A stretch of DNA of 64,000 nucleotides from SAR324 cluster bacterium (GTDB taxonomy: Bacteria > SAR324 > NAC60-12). Shown here piece by piece: positions 27,372-35,826 of the stretch (the first letter of the stretch is position 1; the number at the start of each line of letters is the position of its first letter). The notes beneath the pieces were generated by a model that saw only the letters and a program-made list of their open reading frames with translations, made no database searches and had not been told where the DNA came from. Made by a program: the position numbers and the translations under genes. The stretch lies in the NCBI GenBank assembly GCA_028281495.1, contig JANQJU010000036.1, positions 24,807 to 88,806 of the forward strand. The letters run 5' to 3'.

Positions 27372-28553
27372 ATGACAGCTAGTTTTGATATCACCTGTGC
27401 CGTTCCAAGAGCGGGTCGGACCCTCACCAATTTTCTCAACAAGCTGAAGACCTTGGGAGCGGATGGTCAAGAGATTGAGTCCATTCTCGAAGTCATGAAG
27501 CGAAGTAAAAAACAAAGTTCTACTAACCTTCCGGAAGTGTTGCATTTCCTCAATGAGGTGATGGAAACCTCTCCCCCCTGTTTCAGTATCTTTGTCGACC
27601 GTAAACGCGCTCATCGCCCCTACCGCGTAGGCTTTTTAGGCTATGATTGGAATATTGGTGATACCCGTGTTCGGGTTGAAGGTGAGGAACCCCACAATGG
27701 ATCTTCACTTATCCGTTTGGACGAAGTGGACTTCACAGTCGTAGGTCTCGATGAGTTGCTCTCCATGACCCAATACTATTTGCGCGACCCGACTTCCGTA
27801 AATAAATGGGGGCTTTATAATTACCACCTCGAAAAACCCACCGGTATCCGTGTGGCCGGCTCAGCGCAATTGACCAGTTACCACCCATCTCTTCAATGTG
27901 AGGTTCAAGACATGGTAGGATTTTTCCTCATCTCCAAACCTACCAAGAACTCAAAACATCCAATGAACTTAGAGCGACTATCGAAATATGGACAACGTGT
28001 TTTTGTGAAGGGTCGTTATACAGGAATCGTGACTGCTGCCTACCCCGGGCTGAAGATCATATCAGTTGAAGATGTAGAAGATGCCGTGCTCAATTCGGAA
28101 CGTGGGTGTGTCGGGATCGAGATAGTGCAAAGCGGCAACACCCTGAAGCGCAAAGGGTTGATGATTCATGGCAAGCCGCTGTTCCTTTCAGAAAGCTTGT
28201 ATGTCGTGGATTACGACCGGTTTGTAAACAGTAAACCCTTGCGCCAATTGATCGAAGGCTTGAACCCAATAGGGTATTTTGACGACAGCCGCCTGCGGCA
28301 CTTTGCCTTGTGGTATTATGCCTTGGAACGTAATTTAGGCGAGGCATGGGTGGATCGTCCGATCATTCAAGAGCTTTTCTGTGAACCCAATGACCCTGAA
28401 ATTGGTCTACGTCCATACCGTTTAAGAACCCGCCGCTGGAAGCCGGACGACCATTACAAGCGGGCCGATGCGTTCGAATTGGTACAGACGGCACAACTTA
28501 AGCTGGAAGGGTACTATCAGGATCTCAAACACCGGTACAGCGATGCAAATTAA
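27372..28553 (+). CDS. HisG-like (ATP phosphoribosyltransferase-fold) protein
   Basis: 393 residues that follow the HisG layout. An N-terminal ITCAVPRAGRTLTNFLNKL matches the LTIALPKGRLL start of HisG; VDFTVVGLDELLS matches the VDLGIVGKDVL segment; VFVKGRYTGIVTAAYPGL matches RIATEYPNLT; and GIEIVQSGNTLKRKGL (E250-L258 core) matches the phosphoribosyl-pyrophosphate loop DIVETGNTLKANGL. The loop Asp is Glu here. HisG is normally 200-300 residues and sits with his genes; this one is longer, with inserts and a basic C-terminal extension, and no his gene is near. It overlaps the next gene by 11 bp. Function may therefore differ from histidine synthesis. ATG start chosen by homology; other in-frame starts exist at 27309 (TTG) and 27354. 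Confidence 0.6.
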   Translation: MTASFDITCAVPRAGRTLTNFLNKLKTLGADGQEIESILEVMKRSKKQSSTNLPEVLHFLNEVMETSPPCFSIFVDRKRAHRPYRVGFLGYDWNIGDTRVRVEGEEPHNGSSLIRLDEVDFTVVGLDELLSMTQYYLRDPTSVNKWGLYNYHLEKPTGIRVAGSAQLTSYHPSLQCEVQDMVGFFLISKPTKNSKHPMNLERLSKYGQRVFVKGRYTGIVTAAYPGLKIISVEDVEDAVLNSERGCVGIEIVQSGNTLKRKGLMIHGKPLFLSESLYVVDYDRFVNSKPLRQLIEGLNPIGYFDDSRLRHFALWYYALERNLGEAWVDRPIIQELFCEPNDPEIGLRPYRLRTRRWKPDDHYKRADAFELVQTAQLKLEGYYQDLKHRYSDAN

Positions 28554-30171
28554 GAAAAGACAAAAGATGCATTGGATCGTATTGGGCATTCTATGGTTTT
28601 GTGTCGTAGGCATGTCCACACCGGTTCAAGCTGCAATCGATACGGAAGGTTTGGCAGGTAGAATCGCCAGCTCGTTGCAACAACTTTCCGGCCCCCATTA
28701 CAAAACAATTGCCATTTCTCGAATCAAACGGCGCAACAGCACCACCATTGACATCAACGAATTGATCGATTTCACAAACGTAAAAATTGTCCAAGGCCGC
28801 CGTTTTCGTGTCACCGATCGTACGAAGCTTCAATTGATTCTCAAAGAGCAACGCATCCAGCTGGCTGAGTCGGTGAGTCCTAATGAATATAAGGAATTGG
28901 GGCAAATCTTGGGTGTTCAGCTGTTTGTTTATGGCACGCTTTACAACGACGCGTTGGTACTCAAAGCGATTGATGTACAAAACTCAGCAATTGCTTGGGC
29001 GGACGTGTTTCCGTTGATCGAGAATGGCAAAAACCACGTTTTGCTCACAGAATTAAGCCAGCGACTTGTGGACTCTTTACGCAACGAAGCAACCCGTTTA
29101 CGGAATGATAAAATCACAAAAATCAGTTTTTGGAATCTGGATGCCGAAAAGATGTTTCTTCCAGAACAAATCATGGACTACATCACATCAGCGATTTCCA
29201 AGAGCCAGTTACTCACTGTGATTGATCGAGAAAACCTCAGTCTGATTTCACAAGAACAACAACTCAATCAATCCATTTTTATCGACGAATCACAAGCACG
29301 TCGCTTGGGAGAGTTGTATGGGGTGGATGCATTTTTGTACGGCAATATCACCCGCAAAGAAAGCGACACTTATCTCGGTTCTCTCAAAATTATGAGTATC
29401 TTTACTGGAGTGATCGAGTGGGCCGATCTGATCCGATTTAACGTGCCAAGACCACCTGAAAAATTGATCAATCCGTTTGAAAAGAAAATCAAAGAACGCC
29501 AACGGCAAAAACGTCCCGCCTTGGGAATGGCCCAAATAAACGGTGGCACGTTTGCGATGGGCAGTGACGATCCTGAATACAATTCAGGTCCAGTTCGCAA
29601 CGTCCGAATTAAAACATTTTGGTTGGATTTGCATGAGGTCTCCAATGCGAAATACAACGAATTTATTCGGGCGAAGAATCACCGATTTCCAACACGCTGG
29701 GTCAATGGAACGTTCCCGGCATCTGAAAGCGATCTTCCTGTGGTAGGGGTCAGCTGGGAGGATGCTAAAATGTTTTGCGAATTCCGTAAAAAACGCCTTC
29801 CAACAGAAGCGGAATGGGAATTTGCGTTTCGTGGTCTCAACGGGCAAAAATATCCATGGGGTCGTACTTTTTCTCCTAGTTTCACGGTGACATTTGAGTC
29901 TGGGCTTCCAGGTGCAGTGAGTGTGAATTCCCCCAATCGTGACGTGACACCAGAGGGTATCCGACATCTCGCTGGAAACGTTAGAGAATTTGTGGAAGAT
30001 GACTATCGGCCTTATACCGGTTCGGGTTTAGGTATTGCCACGGACAAAGTGGTGCGAGGAAGTTCGTGGGCGCACGGAGCTTATGAAGCCTCCGGTTACT
30101 TTCGAGGACACACTCGCCCCAACATGGCATGGCCCGACATTGGATTTCGGTGTGCACGTGATTCCCAATAA
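28543..30171 (+). CDS. secreted CsgG-like / CsgG-like / SUMF1-like fusion protein
   Basis: 542 residues. A signal peptide ends near residue 30 (STPVQA). Two repeats of a CsgG-like alpha/beta unit follow: about 55-165 (RFRVTDRTKLQLILKEQRIQ, GVQLFVYGTL) and 190-300 (LTVIDRENLSLISQEQQLN, GVDAFLYGNI). From about 327 there is a SUMF1/formylglycine-enzyme-like domain (NGGTFAMGSDDPE, KRLPTEAEWEFAFRG, GNVREFVEDDY, VVRGSSWAHGAY, IGFRCAR). The paired catalytic Cys of true formylglycine-generating enzymes are absent from the SSWAHGAYEASG segment, so it is probably a binding or structural module. The start codon overlaps the end of the HisG-like gene by 11 bp, indicating coupled translation. Confidence 0.8.
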   Translation: MQIKKRQKMHWIVLGILWFCVVGMSTPVQAAIDTEGLAGRIASSLQQLSGPHYKTIAISRIKRRNSTTIDINELIDFTNVKIVQGRRFRVTDRTKLQLILKEQRIQLAESVSPNEYKELGQILGVQLFVYGTLYNDALVLKAIDVQNSAIAWADVFPLIENGKNHVLLTELSQRLVDSLRNEATRLRNDKITKISFWNLDAEKMFLPEQIMDYITSAISKSQLLTVIDRENLSLISQEQQLNQSIFIDESQARRLGELYGVDAFLYGNITRKESDTYLGSLKIMSIFTGVIEWADLIRFNVPRPPEKLINPFEKKIKERQRQKRPALGMAQINGGTFAMGSDDPEYNSGPVRNVRIKTFWLDLHEVSNAKYNEFIRAKNHRFPTRWVNGTFPASESDLPVVGVSWEDAKMFCEFRKKRLPTEAEWEFAFRGLNGQKYPWGRTFSPSFTVTFESGLPGAVSVNSPNRDVTPEGIRHLAGNVREFVEDDYRPYTGSGLGIATDKVVRGSSWAHGAYEASGYFRGHTRPNMAWPDIGFRCARDSQ

Positions 30172-30253
30172 AGAATGCGTTAGTTTCGAGCTGATAATTC
30201 CGGGTTTCGAATTGTGGCGAACTCACATTTAGGAGTTTGATGGAGTTGATCAT

Positions 30254-30838
30254 ATGGAATTGATTTTATTGATGGGCAGTTTGTTGGTTTTTGCCAACTC
30301 AATCAATCCGGACATCAAGTCCGATACCGTACAACTGGAATTCAGCCACTACTCATTCGAAGAGGATATCCGGGTCACGAAAAAAGGAAGGGAGACTTCC
30401 TTTACTACGGAAGGAGTAAACGGGATTGGCGGTACACTCCAAACTCGAAATATAGATTGGAAAAACTGGGTTCACACCTTGAATGCACGGTATTATCGAG
30501 GTCCCGATTACCGTATGTTCTTTTATACAACGGGCATCGACTATGTGGTCGTTCGCCCTCGGACTCCCTTTCGGCTTTTGGTGGGCACCGAAGTGGGAAT
30601 TGGACAATTGGAGATTGACGGATTCCGACAATTGGGCAACATTGAAAATATACCCGGTTGGGAAGTGCACGCAGGTCTTCAAAGCCATTTCATTGCGTTT
30701 GATCGCCTATGGAATTATTATGTGCGTCCAACCTTTCGAAGATATCAGTTTCGTTTCGAAGGCGACCCTGGAGTAGAGAATGAAACGCTAAATGGCAACG
30801 CCTTCGTATTGAGTGCCGGGATAGGCATACGGTTTTAA
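30254..30838 (+). CDS. probable outer-membrane beta-barrel protein
   Basis: 194 residues. The N-terminus (MELILLMGSLLVFANS) is a short signal-like hydrophobic segment. The rest alternates polar and aromatic residues in strands (LNARYYRGPDYRMFFYTTG, LLVGTEVGIGQLEI, YYVRPTFRRYQFRFEG) and ends VLSAGIGIRF, with the terminal Phe typical of BAM-inserted barrels. It would form a small eight-stranded-type barrel. An out-of-frame ATG at 30240 terminates after seven codons and is ignored. It follows the CsgG/SUMF1 fusion by 82 bp; both are envelope proteins and may be partners. Confidence 0.65.
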   Translation: MELILLMGSLLVFANSINPDIKSDTVQLEFSHYSFEEDIRVTKKGRETSFTTEGVNGIGGTLQTRNIDWKNWVHTLNARYYRGPDYRMFFYTTGIDYVVVRPRTPFRLLVGTEVGIGQLEIDGFRQLGNIENIPGWEVHAGLQSHFIAFDRLWNYYVRPTFRRYQFRFEGDPGVENETLNGNAFVLSAGIGIRF

Positions 30839-30853
30839 GCAAGGATAGCGACA

Positions 30854-31414
30854 ATGACCATCAATCGAGTAACTGCCACGCCCCCTCCTCCGTTCACTAC
30901 CGAGGAGATCGAATGCATCTGTGAAGCCATTCACAAAAAAGACCCGTGGTACTACCATTACTTCATGTTTGCCCTGCAAACCGGCATGCGTCGCAGCGAG
31001 ATGCTAGCTTTGACATGGCACGATGTGGATCTGTGGAAGCATCGCGAGGTGATCGTTCCTGACCCCAAACGTCCTCGTCAACGCAATCGAGATGGAAGAC
31101 GTATCCCCATCGACCAAGCCCTCCTTAGTCTTTTATTAGACCTTCGTTCCCCTTCCCGTTGGGTCTTTCAAAAAACAGGTAAGCGAATGTTGGGAGGAAC
31201 TGTCACAACCTTCTTCGGAGTCTTAGGACGACAGCTCAATATTCCGATGAGTTCGGAACGCATGCGCTGGACTTACGCTCATAATCTCTACAAAAAAATT
31301 CAACCCCATCACCGAGAAGATTGGAAAAAAATCCAAAAACTTTTAGGACACAAAGAACTCTGGACCACCAAAAATTACTATCAAAGAAACCTTGAAGAAA
31401 ACGCGGTCCTCTGA
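30854..31414 (+). CDS. lone tyrosine-recombinase catalytic domain
   Basis: 186 residues corresponding only to the C-terminal catalytic domain of the phage-integrase/XerC family; the N-terminal SAM-like DNA-binding domain is absent. R46 (LQTGMRRSEM) is the first catalytic Arg, R138 is the HxxR Arg, H166 (LLGHKELWTT) and nucleophile candidate Y175 (TKNYYQ) are present. The HxxR His is replaced by E135 (ERMRW). It starts 15 bp after the barrel gene and ends 6 bp before the GT39-type gene, so it is embedded in an apparent operon rather than at a visible attachment site. It may be a domesticated DNA-binding remnant or a reduced recombinase. Confidence 0.75.
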   Translation: MTINRVTATPPPPFTTEEIECICEAIHKKDPWYYHYFMFALQTGMRRSEMLALTWHDVDLWKHREVIVPDPKRPRQRNRDGRRIPIDQALLSLLLDLRSPSRWVFQKTGKRMLGGTVTTFFGVLGRQLNIPMSSERMRWTYAHNLYKKIQPHHREDWKKIQKLLGHKELWTTKNYYQRNLEENAVL

Positions 31415-31420
31415 AACTGG

Positions 31421-33568
31421 ATGAGGCCCATGGTGTCAAGAAAACATATTGTGCTGGGATCGGTTGTTGTCTTGTATGTGGCCAGCCGATTGATGGGTAT
31501 CGTAGCATTTGTTCCTCACAACGATGAGGTCATTTATGCACGATTAGCAATGCTCATCGACTTGGATTGGGAGGCATATCATAATTTCTCATTCGACGGA
31601 CGCATGCCGGGAGAGTTCAAAGAACCTCTCCAGTTCTGGATCACTTCCTTGACAGTCGATCTATGGAAAAACCCGCTATTCGGAACTCGGTTATGGGCCG
31701 CACTGTTTGGTTTCTTAGGATTTTGGTTCACCTACCGTTTGGTATCCCGCGTTTGGAATATTGATGCCGCCTTGTGGTCCGCAGGTTTCATTACTTTCTC
31801 AGAATACTACCTCTATTTCGATTCCATCAATCTCACAGAACCCTATCTCTATGGACTGGGTGCCTTTTACCTTTATTGTGTTTACGACACCCTCGCATCG
31901 CGTCGTCTCGTTTCTGGCTTTGCTGCGGTCTTGTGCTTGGCAGCACTGCTCAGCATGAAAGCATCTGGAAAGCTGTGGTTGCTTTATCCAGTCTTGATGC
32001 CCTTCCTCGTATTGTGGCAAGCGAAACGCCCTCAACAAATCAATTCCTTCCGTCAGCTGCTTTTCATGGGCAGCACCGTCGTATTGCTTTCATCAATTGG
32101 ATGGGGATTGCATTACTTCCTGATCAATCCCGAATTCCGAAGCCTTCAATCCGGATCCTATCAAACTGGATTGGTTCGCTCATTGGCAGAACTTCAAGAG
32201 CTTCCCTGGAGCAGTTGGTGGTTCAACTTAAAGTTCTTTCTCGAAAAAATTCTAACGTTCGATGCCTCTGAAGGGCATCTTCTCCTTTTGGTTCTCCAGG
32301 TCGGTATGACTTCATATTGGGCGTTTCGAGACCGGTCCAAATTGAAGGCCTACTTGATCTTTTGGGTTTTATTTTTTCTGTCTTTCGTTCCTCTAATTTT
32401 AGTCACCAAAAATCCTCAAATCCGTTATTTCACCGGGTTGTATTTCTTCTACATGCTGTCCGGTATTGCCATGTCCGAGGCGTGGAAGCTGTTCAAACCA
32501 AACTGGTTTGCAGAAAAGCAACTGGAGGACGCTAAGATTAACGTAAAAACCGAAGTTGCAGAAACCCCAAAAAGCTTGGAGAGAAATTGGATTCCCATTC
32601 TACCAGTTGTCTTTGTGTTTTCAGCGATGTTGGCTTGGAAAAGCTTTCATACCTATCCTTCCTTAATACGTTATGGACAAACTCCGACTGCCTTGCAGGA
32701 AACCCAAGGCTGGGCGAATGGGGCCGGCATCTGGGAAATGGTGGATCACTTGAGCCAATTGAAACCCGGAATCTTATTGGTTGACCACCGCTGGGGACAC
32801 CCTGGAACCTCAGCCCGTATCTTCTACAAATATTATCCCCATCTGGAATTAGTGGACCTGAGCCAGCAGGTACATGCGTTTGTAGAAAATTTGATTGCCT
32901 TAACCCACCGTGAAGGACGCCAGGTTTACATCGTATTTGATCCCACCCGTGGTCTGGATTTTCCAATAAATCATATAAAGTCTTCTGATTCTTTGTGTGG
33001 CCAACGAGAGGTGATCACAAAGTCGTATGGAACCAAACGTTTGGAAGGCACAGAAATTTGGTTATGTTTCGCACAACCTGCCGCTCCACTTTCTGCAGCA
33101 GAGCATCAGGACCGAGCTTATTTTTTTCACCAAGCTATTGCTCGTAACCCCGATGGGTTGAACAATTATTATTATCGGGGAAAGCATTTCCTGGCGCTAG
33201 GGGAATATGACTTAGCTCATGCAGATTTCACCGAAGTTATCCAAGGTGTGCCCATCACACCACACTTTTTCGTGCCCGTTCGTTTTCAAAACAACCGAGT
33301 GCTGGAACCGGGTCAGCGTTCTCCTGAAGTCGAAGAATGGATTCACGGACATCTATTTCGAGAGGTCTATAGATTACGCGCACAAGCCAGTTGGGGCCGA
33401 AACGATTTATCGGCTGCCGTCGACGACTATTTGAAGGCTCAAACACATTGGCCTGACCAGATAGGTTTGCAAAAAGAAATTGATAGTCTTTGTAAAATGC
33501 AGAGCAGCCAGGAGGTTACGGCAGCAATCATCTCAGCCCGAAAATCTCTTTGTGAGGATGGTGGATAA
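31421..33568 (+). CDS. GT39-like membrane glycosyltransferase with TPR-like C-terminus
   Basis: 715 residues. The first loop carries PHNDEVIYARLAM, the acidic donor-binding motif of GT39/GT83 enzymes, and FKEPLQFWI takes the place of the usual HPP-type motif. About ten membrane helices run to residue 420, with a soluble interruption around 355-390. The C-terminal 280 residues are periplasmic or cytoplasmic and contain a TPR-like pair (NNYYYRGKHFLALGEYDLAHADF). It presumably transfers a lipid-linked sugar; acceptor unknown. The ATG at 31421 is used; a second at 31430 is equally possible. Confidence 0.78.
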   Translation: MRPMVSRKHIVLGSVVVLYVASRLMGIVAFVPHNDEVIYARLAMLIDLDWEAYHNFSFDGRMPGEFKEPLQFWITSLTVDLWKNPLFGTRLWAALFGFLGFWFTYRLVSRVWNIDAALWSAGFITFSEYYLYFDSINLTEPYLYGLGAFYLYCVYDTLASRRLVSGFAAVLCLAALLSMKASGKLWLLYPVLMPFLVLWQAKRPQQINSFRQLLFMGSTVVLLSSIGWGLHYFLINPEFRSLQSGSYQTGLVRSLAELQELPWSSWWFNLKFFLEKILTFDASEGHLLLLVLQVGMTSYWAFRDRSKLKAYLIFWVLFFLSFVPLILVTKNPQIRYFTGLYFFYMLSGIAMSEAWKLFKPNWFAEKQLEDAKINVKTEVAETPKSLERNWIPILPVVFVFSAMLAWKSFHTYPSLIRYGQTPTALQETQGWANGAGIWEMVDHLSQLKPGILLVDHRWGHPGTSARIFYKYYPHLELVDLSQQVHAFVENLIALTHREGRQVYIVFDPTRGLDFPINHIKSSDSLCGQREVITKSYGTKRLEGTEIWLCFAQPAAPLSAAEHQDRAYFFHQAIARNPDGLNNYYYRGKHFLALGEYDLAHADFTEVIQGVPITPHFFVPVRFQNNRVLEPGQRSPEVEEWIHGHLFREVYRLRAQASWGRNDLSAAVDDYLKAQTHWPDQIGLQKEIDSLCKMQSSQEVTAAIISARKSLCEDGG

Positions 33569-33711
33569 AACGGGTGCCAGGGACCCTGAATTTGAGCTAT
33601 TCCAACCGAACGGTCCTACAGATTTTTTCCACCCCAAGCATTGTTTTTGTGATATAGTGCCGTACTTTTTTGAATAACCCGCCAAATTGTTAATAGTTCA
33701 AAAGGAGTACG
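33569..33711. promoter_or_regulatory. probable promoter region of the CBM41-domain gene
   Basis: 143 bases between co-directional genes. A TATAGT-like -10 element (inside TGATATAGTG, near 33651) precedes the next gene, and AAAGGAG lies five bases before its ATG. I could not assign a convincing -35 element. Confidence 0.35.
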
Positions 33712-34191
33712 ATGGCAGAGAAAAAAAGTGCGAGTAAAAAGACTACTACCGCAAGTAAAAAGACAACCACCACGAGTAAAAAGACAACCAAAGCAAAAGC
33801 TAAACCCAAAGCCGCCTCAAGCGCCCCTACCAAGAAGCGAGCACGTCCATTCAAAAGCGTTCTGGTTCATTACCGACGACATAACGGTGATTATGAAAAT
33901 TGGGGATTGCATCTTTGGGATGTGGATGAAGGCGCATTAGATGGTGCTATGATCACCGATTGGGGAAACCCAATACCCTTTAATACAGAAGATGATTTTG
34001 GAAGAATTGCCACCGTGCAAATTCGAGAAAATGACAAAGCTTTTGGATTCATCGTTCACAAATGGGAAGACAAAGACTTAGGTGGTGATAAAGTTTTTAA
34101 TCCGGAGCGCCGCGAGCGTGAAATCTGGCTAGTCGAAGGCCATCACGACCTATATACCTCTCAAGAAGATGCTTTAGCCTCTATGGCATAA
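33712..34191 (+). CDS. cytoplasmic CBM41/pullulanase-associated domain protein with basic histone-H1-like tail
   Basis: 159 residues in two parts. Residues 3-45 are a Lys/Thr/Ala/Pro tail with repeated SKKTTT units (also visible as a repeated DNA unit around 33730-33795), like bacterial histone-H1-like or AlgP tails. Residues about 46-159 are a complete CBM41 alpha-glucan-binding domain: VLVHYRRHNGDYENWGLHLW, ITDWGNPIPF, DDFG, FGFIVHKWEDKDLGGDK, EIWLVEGHHDLYTS. CBM41 normally occurs on secreted pullulanases; here there is no signal peptide and no catalytic domain, so it should act inside the cell, for instance on glycogen. The tail could bind nucleic acid or polyanions. It begins after a strong AAAGGAG site. 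Confidence 0.85.
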   Translation: MAEKKSASKKTTTASKKTTTTSKKTTKAKAKPKAASSAPTKKRARPFKSVLVHYRRHNGDYENWGLHLWDVDEGALDGAMITDWGNPIPFNTEDDFGRIATVQIRENDKAFGFIVHKWEDKDLGGDKVFNPERREREIWLVEGHHDLYTSQEDALASMA

Positions 34192-34199
34192 ATCCTTTC

Positions 34200-34230
34200 G
34201 TTCCTTCTTTCTCTCGGTGGAAGAAGGAAC
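34200..34230 (+). terminator. 10-bp hairpin after the CBM41-domain gene
   Basis: A perfect inverted repeat (GTTCCTTCTT and AAGAAGGAAC, 11-base loop) starts 8 bp after the stop codon. There is no clean T-run behind it, so it may be a terminator of moderate strength or an mRNA 3'-end stabiliser. Confidence 0.45.
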
Positions 34231-34320
34231 ACCTCCCTCCTGTTTCTCCTCTTTATGCATCGTCGCTATCTCATTCGACCGTTCTTTCCCGTTCTCCATA
34301 ACCTTTTGTAGGAACACCTC

Positions 34321-35826
34321 ATGAAGAAATGTCTCAATTGCAAAGCCCTCAATCCTGATTTCGTAGTTTACTGTCAGAATTGTGGGTCTTATTTGCCCCT
34401 CGAGAAAACAGGAGAATATTTCGATATTCTTAAGTCTTTCCTGCTGGGTTTTCTATTGACCGCGATCCTTTATGTATTCGTTTTGCCAGCCGTGGAATGG
34501 GTCTACATTCGCCAGCTCTTCGATAGCGTGATTGCAGAAGCTATCGTCGGACTGACTTTGTGGTCTTTGTTTTTAGTTGGTTTCAAATTTGTCCGTTATC
34601 GAGATCAAGCGACCGCGTATCGTCGATTTCGTCACAAAGAGGTGAGCCAAATTTTTGCGCAAGGCGTGTATGCATTGAACGTGGATGAACGACTGAAAGA
34701 TATCAGCGAATTTTTACAAAAACAAAAAATCAAACGCTACCAGAGTAGTTTGATTTTCCGTCGGGTGCGACGTCTGTTTCACCACATCAAAGCCATTCCC
34801 AAAAAAGAAGAAATCAATAAGATTTTGGACTATCAAGCCCAAATGGATTTCAATCGAATGGACAACGGATACACGTTACTGAACGTGTTCATATGGGCCA
34901 TTCCCATTTTAGGATTCATCGGCACGGTATACGGAATCGGCGAAGCAATTGGTGAATTCTCATCGTTCATTCGATCTGTGAGTTCTGTGGAGTTGGGAAA
35001 TCAAATGCGCTCTGCCTTAGGAGGGGTTACAAGCGGACTTTCCATTGCTTTCAACACAACCTTCCTTGCCTTAGTCTTTGTGATTCCAATCATGGTACTC
35101 AGCTCCTTTTTGCGCAAAGCCGAAGAGGATTTGCTCCTTGGAATCGAAGATTATTGTCTGGAGGAAGTACTTCCTCATCTTCACATCGTTCCAGGAACTC
35201 AGGGCGAAAGCGAAAACTATGAAGAACACATGCAAAAAATCATGCAGCTTTCAGGCAACTGGGTGTCTCGTTTGGATCCGCTGATGGATTCACTTGCGAA
35301 CTATGCGTCCGGCCTCAAGCACCAAGTAACTGGGTTGCAGCCATTGGTGAAAGAATTTAGTGACAACATGTTCGCTGTTAAGGATTCCCCTGCTGCGCAA
35401 GAAAACACGTCGCAACCAACTAACTCGAATCCAACCCCACCACCCTCTGCTTTGCAGTCAACGATATCAGTGTTACCCGCTGCGCCTCCGCCAAACATGA
35501 ATCCGCCATCACCCGAAGCAAACACCGTGGATACCAGCAGCGGCAGCACCTCAACAGAAACAGAAACCCCACACTCAAAAGCACCCCAACAGACGGCGGC
35601 ACACGAACCGACAACCACTTCGAAGATCGATGACGAGACTGTAAACTCACAAATCACCAACACAATTAATCCACAACCAGCCACCAGTTCGAGTTCTGCC
35701 AATGACAAATCTCCAAAGCTGGGAACTGACGATACCGTCTCTTCCTCTCCTAATGATTCACAGGCAGGCACTTCCAATTTAGAAGAGGGCAAAGCTGACT
35801 TGCCCCCACGAACGGAGGTGTCTTGA
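34321..35826 (+). CDS. MotA/TolQ/ExbB-like channel protein with N-terminal zinc ribbon
   Basis: 501 residues. C4-x2-C7 and C18-x2-C21 form a zinc ribbon at the N-terminus. Membrane helices lie at about 37-58, 68-90, 188-210 and 237-262. The last two carry the family core: AIPILGFIGTVYGIGEAIGEF and ALGGVTSGLSIAFNTTFLALVF, the signature of the pentameric stator subunit of proton- or sodium-driven motors. A 150-residue Pro/Ser/Thr-rich cytoplasmic tail ends the protein. The next two genes encode single-helix partners, the first overlapping by one base. This resembles uncharacterised MotA-plus-two-ExbD-like sets common in planctomycetes and some proteobacteria; the job of the motor is unknown. 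Confidence 0.82.
   Translation: MKKCLNCKALNPDFVVYCQNCGSYLPLEKTGEYFDILKSFLLGFLLTAILYVFVLPAVEWVYIRQLFDSVIAEAIVGLTLWSLFLVGFKFVRYRDQATAYRRFRHKEVSQIFAQGVYALNVDERLKDISEFLQKQKIKRYQSSLIFRRVRRLFHHIKAIPKKEEINKILDYQAQMDFNRMDNGYTLLNVFIWAIPILGFIGTVYGIGEAIGEFSSFIRSVSSVELGNQMRSALGGVTSGLSIAFNTTFLALVFVIPIMVLSSFLRKAEEDLLLGIEDYCLEEVLPHLHIVPGTQGESENYEEHMQKIMQLSGNWVSRLDPLMDSLANYASGLKHQVTGLQPLVKEFSDNMFAVKDSPAAQENTSQPTNSNPTPPPSALQSTISVLPAAPPPNMNPPSPEANTVDTSSGSTSTETETPHSKAPQQTAAHEPTTTSKIDDETVNSQITNTINPQPATSSSSANDKSPKLGTDDTVSSSPNDSQAGTSNLEEGKADLPPRTEVS

Noticed and set aside
28543..30171. Calling the SUMF1-like domain a formylglycine-generating enzyme
   Set aside because: The two active-site cysteines are absent from the relevant segment and no sulfatase gene is nearby.
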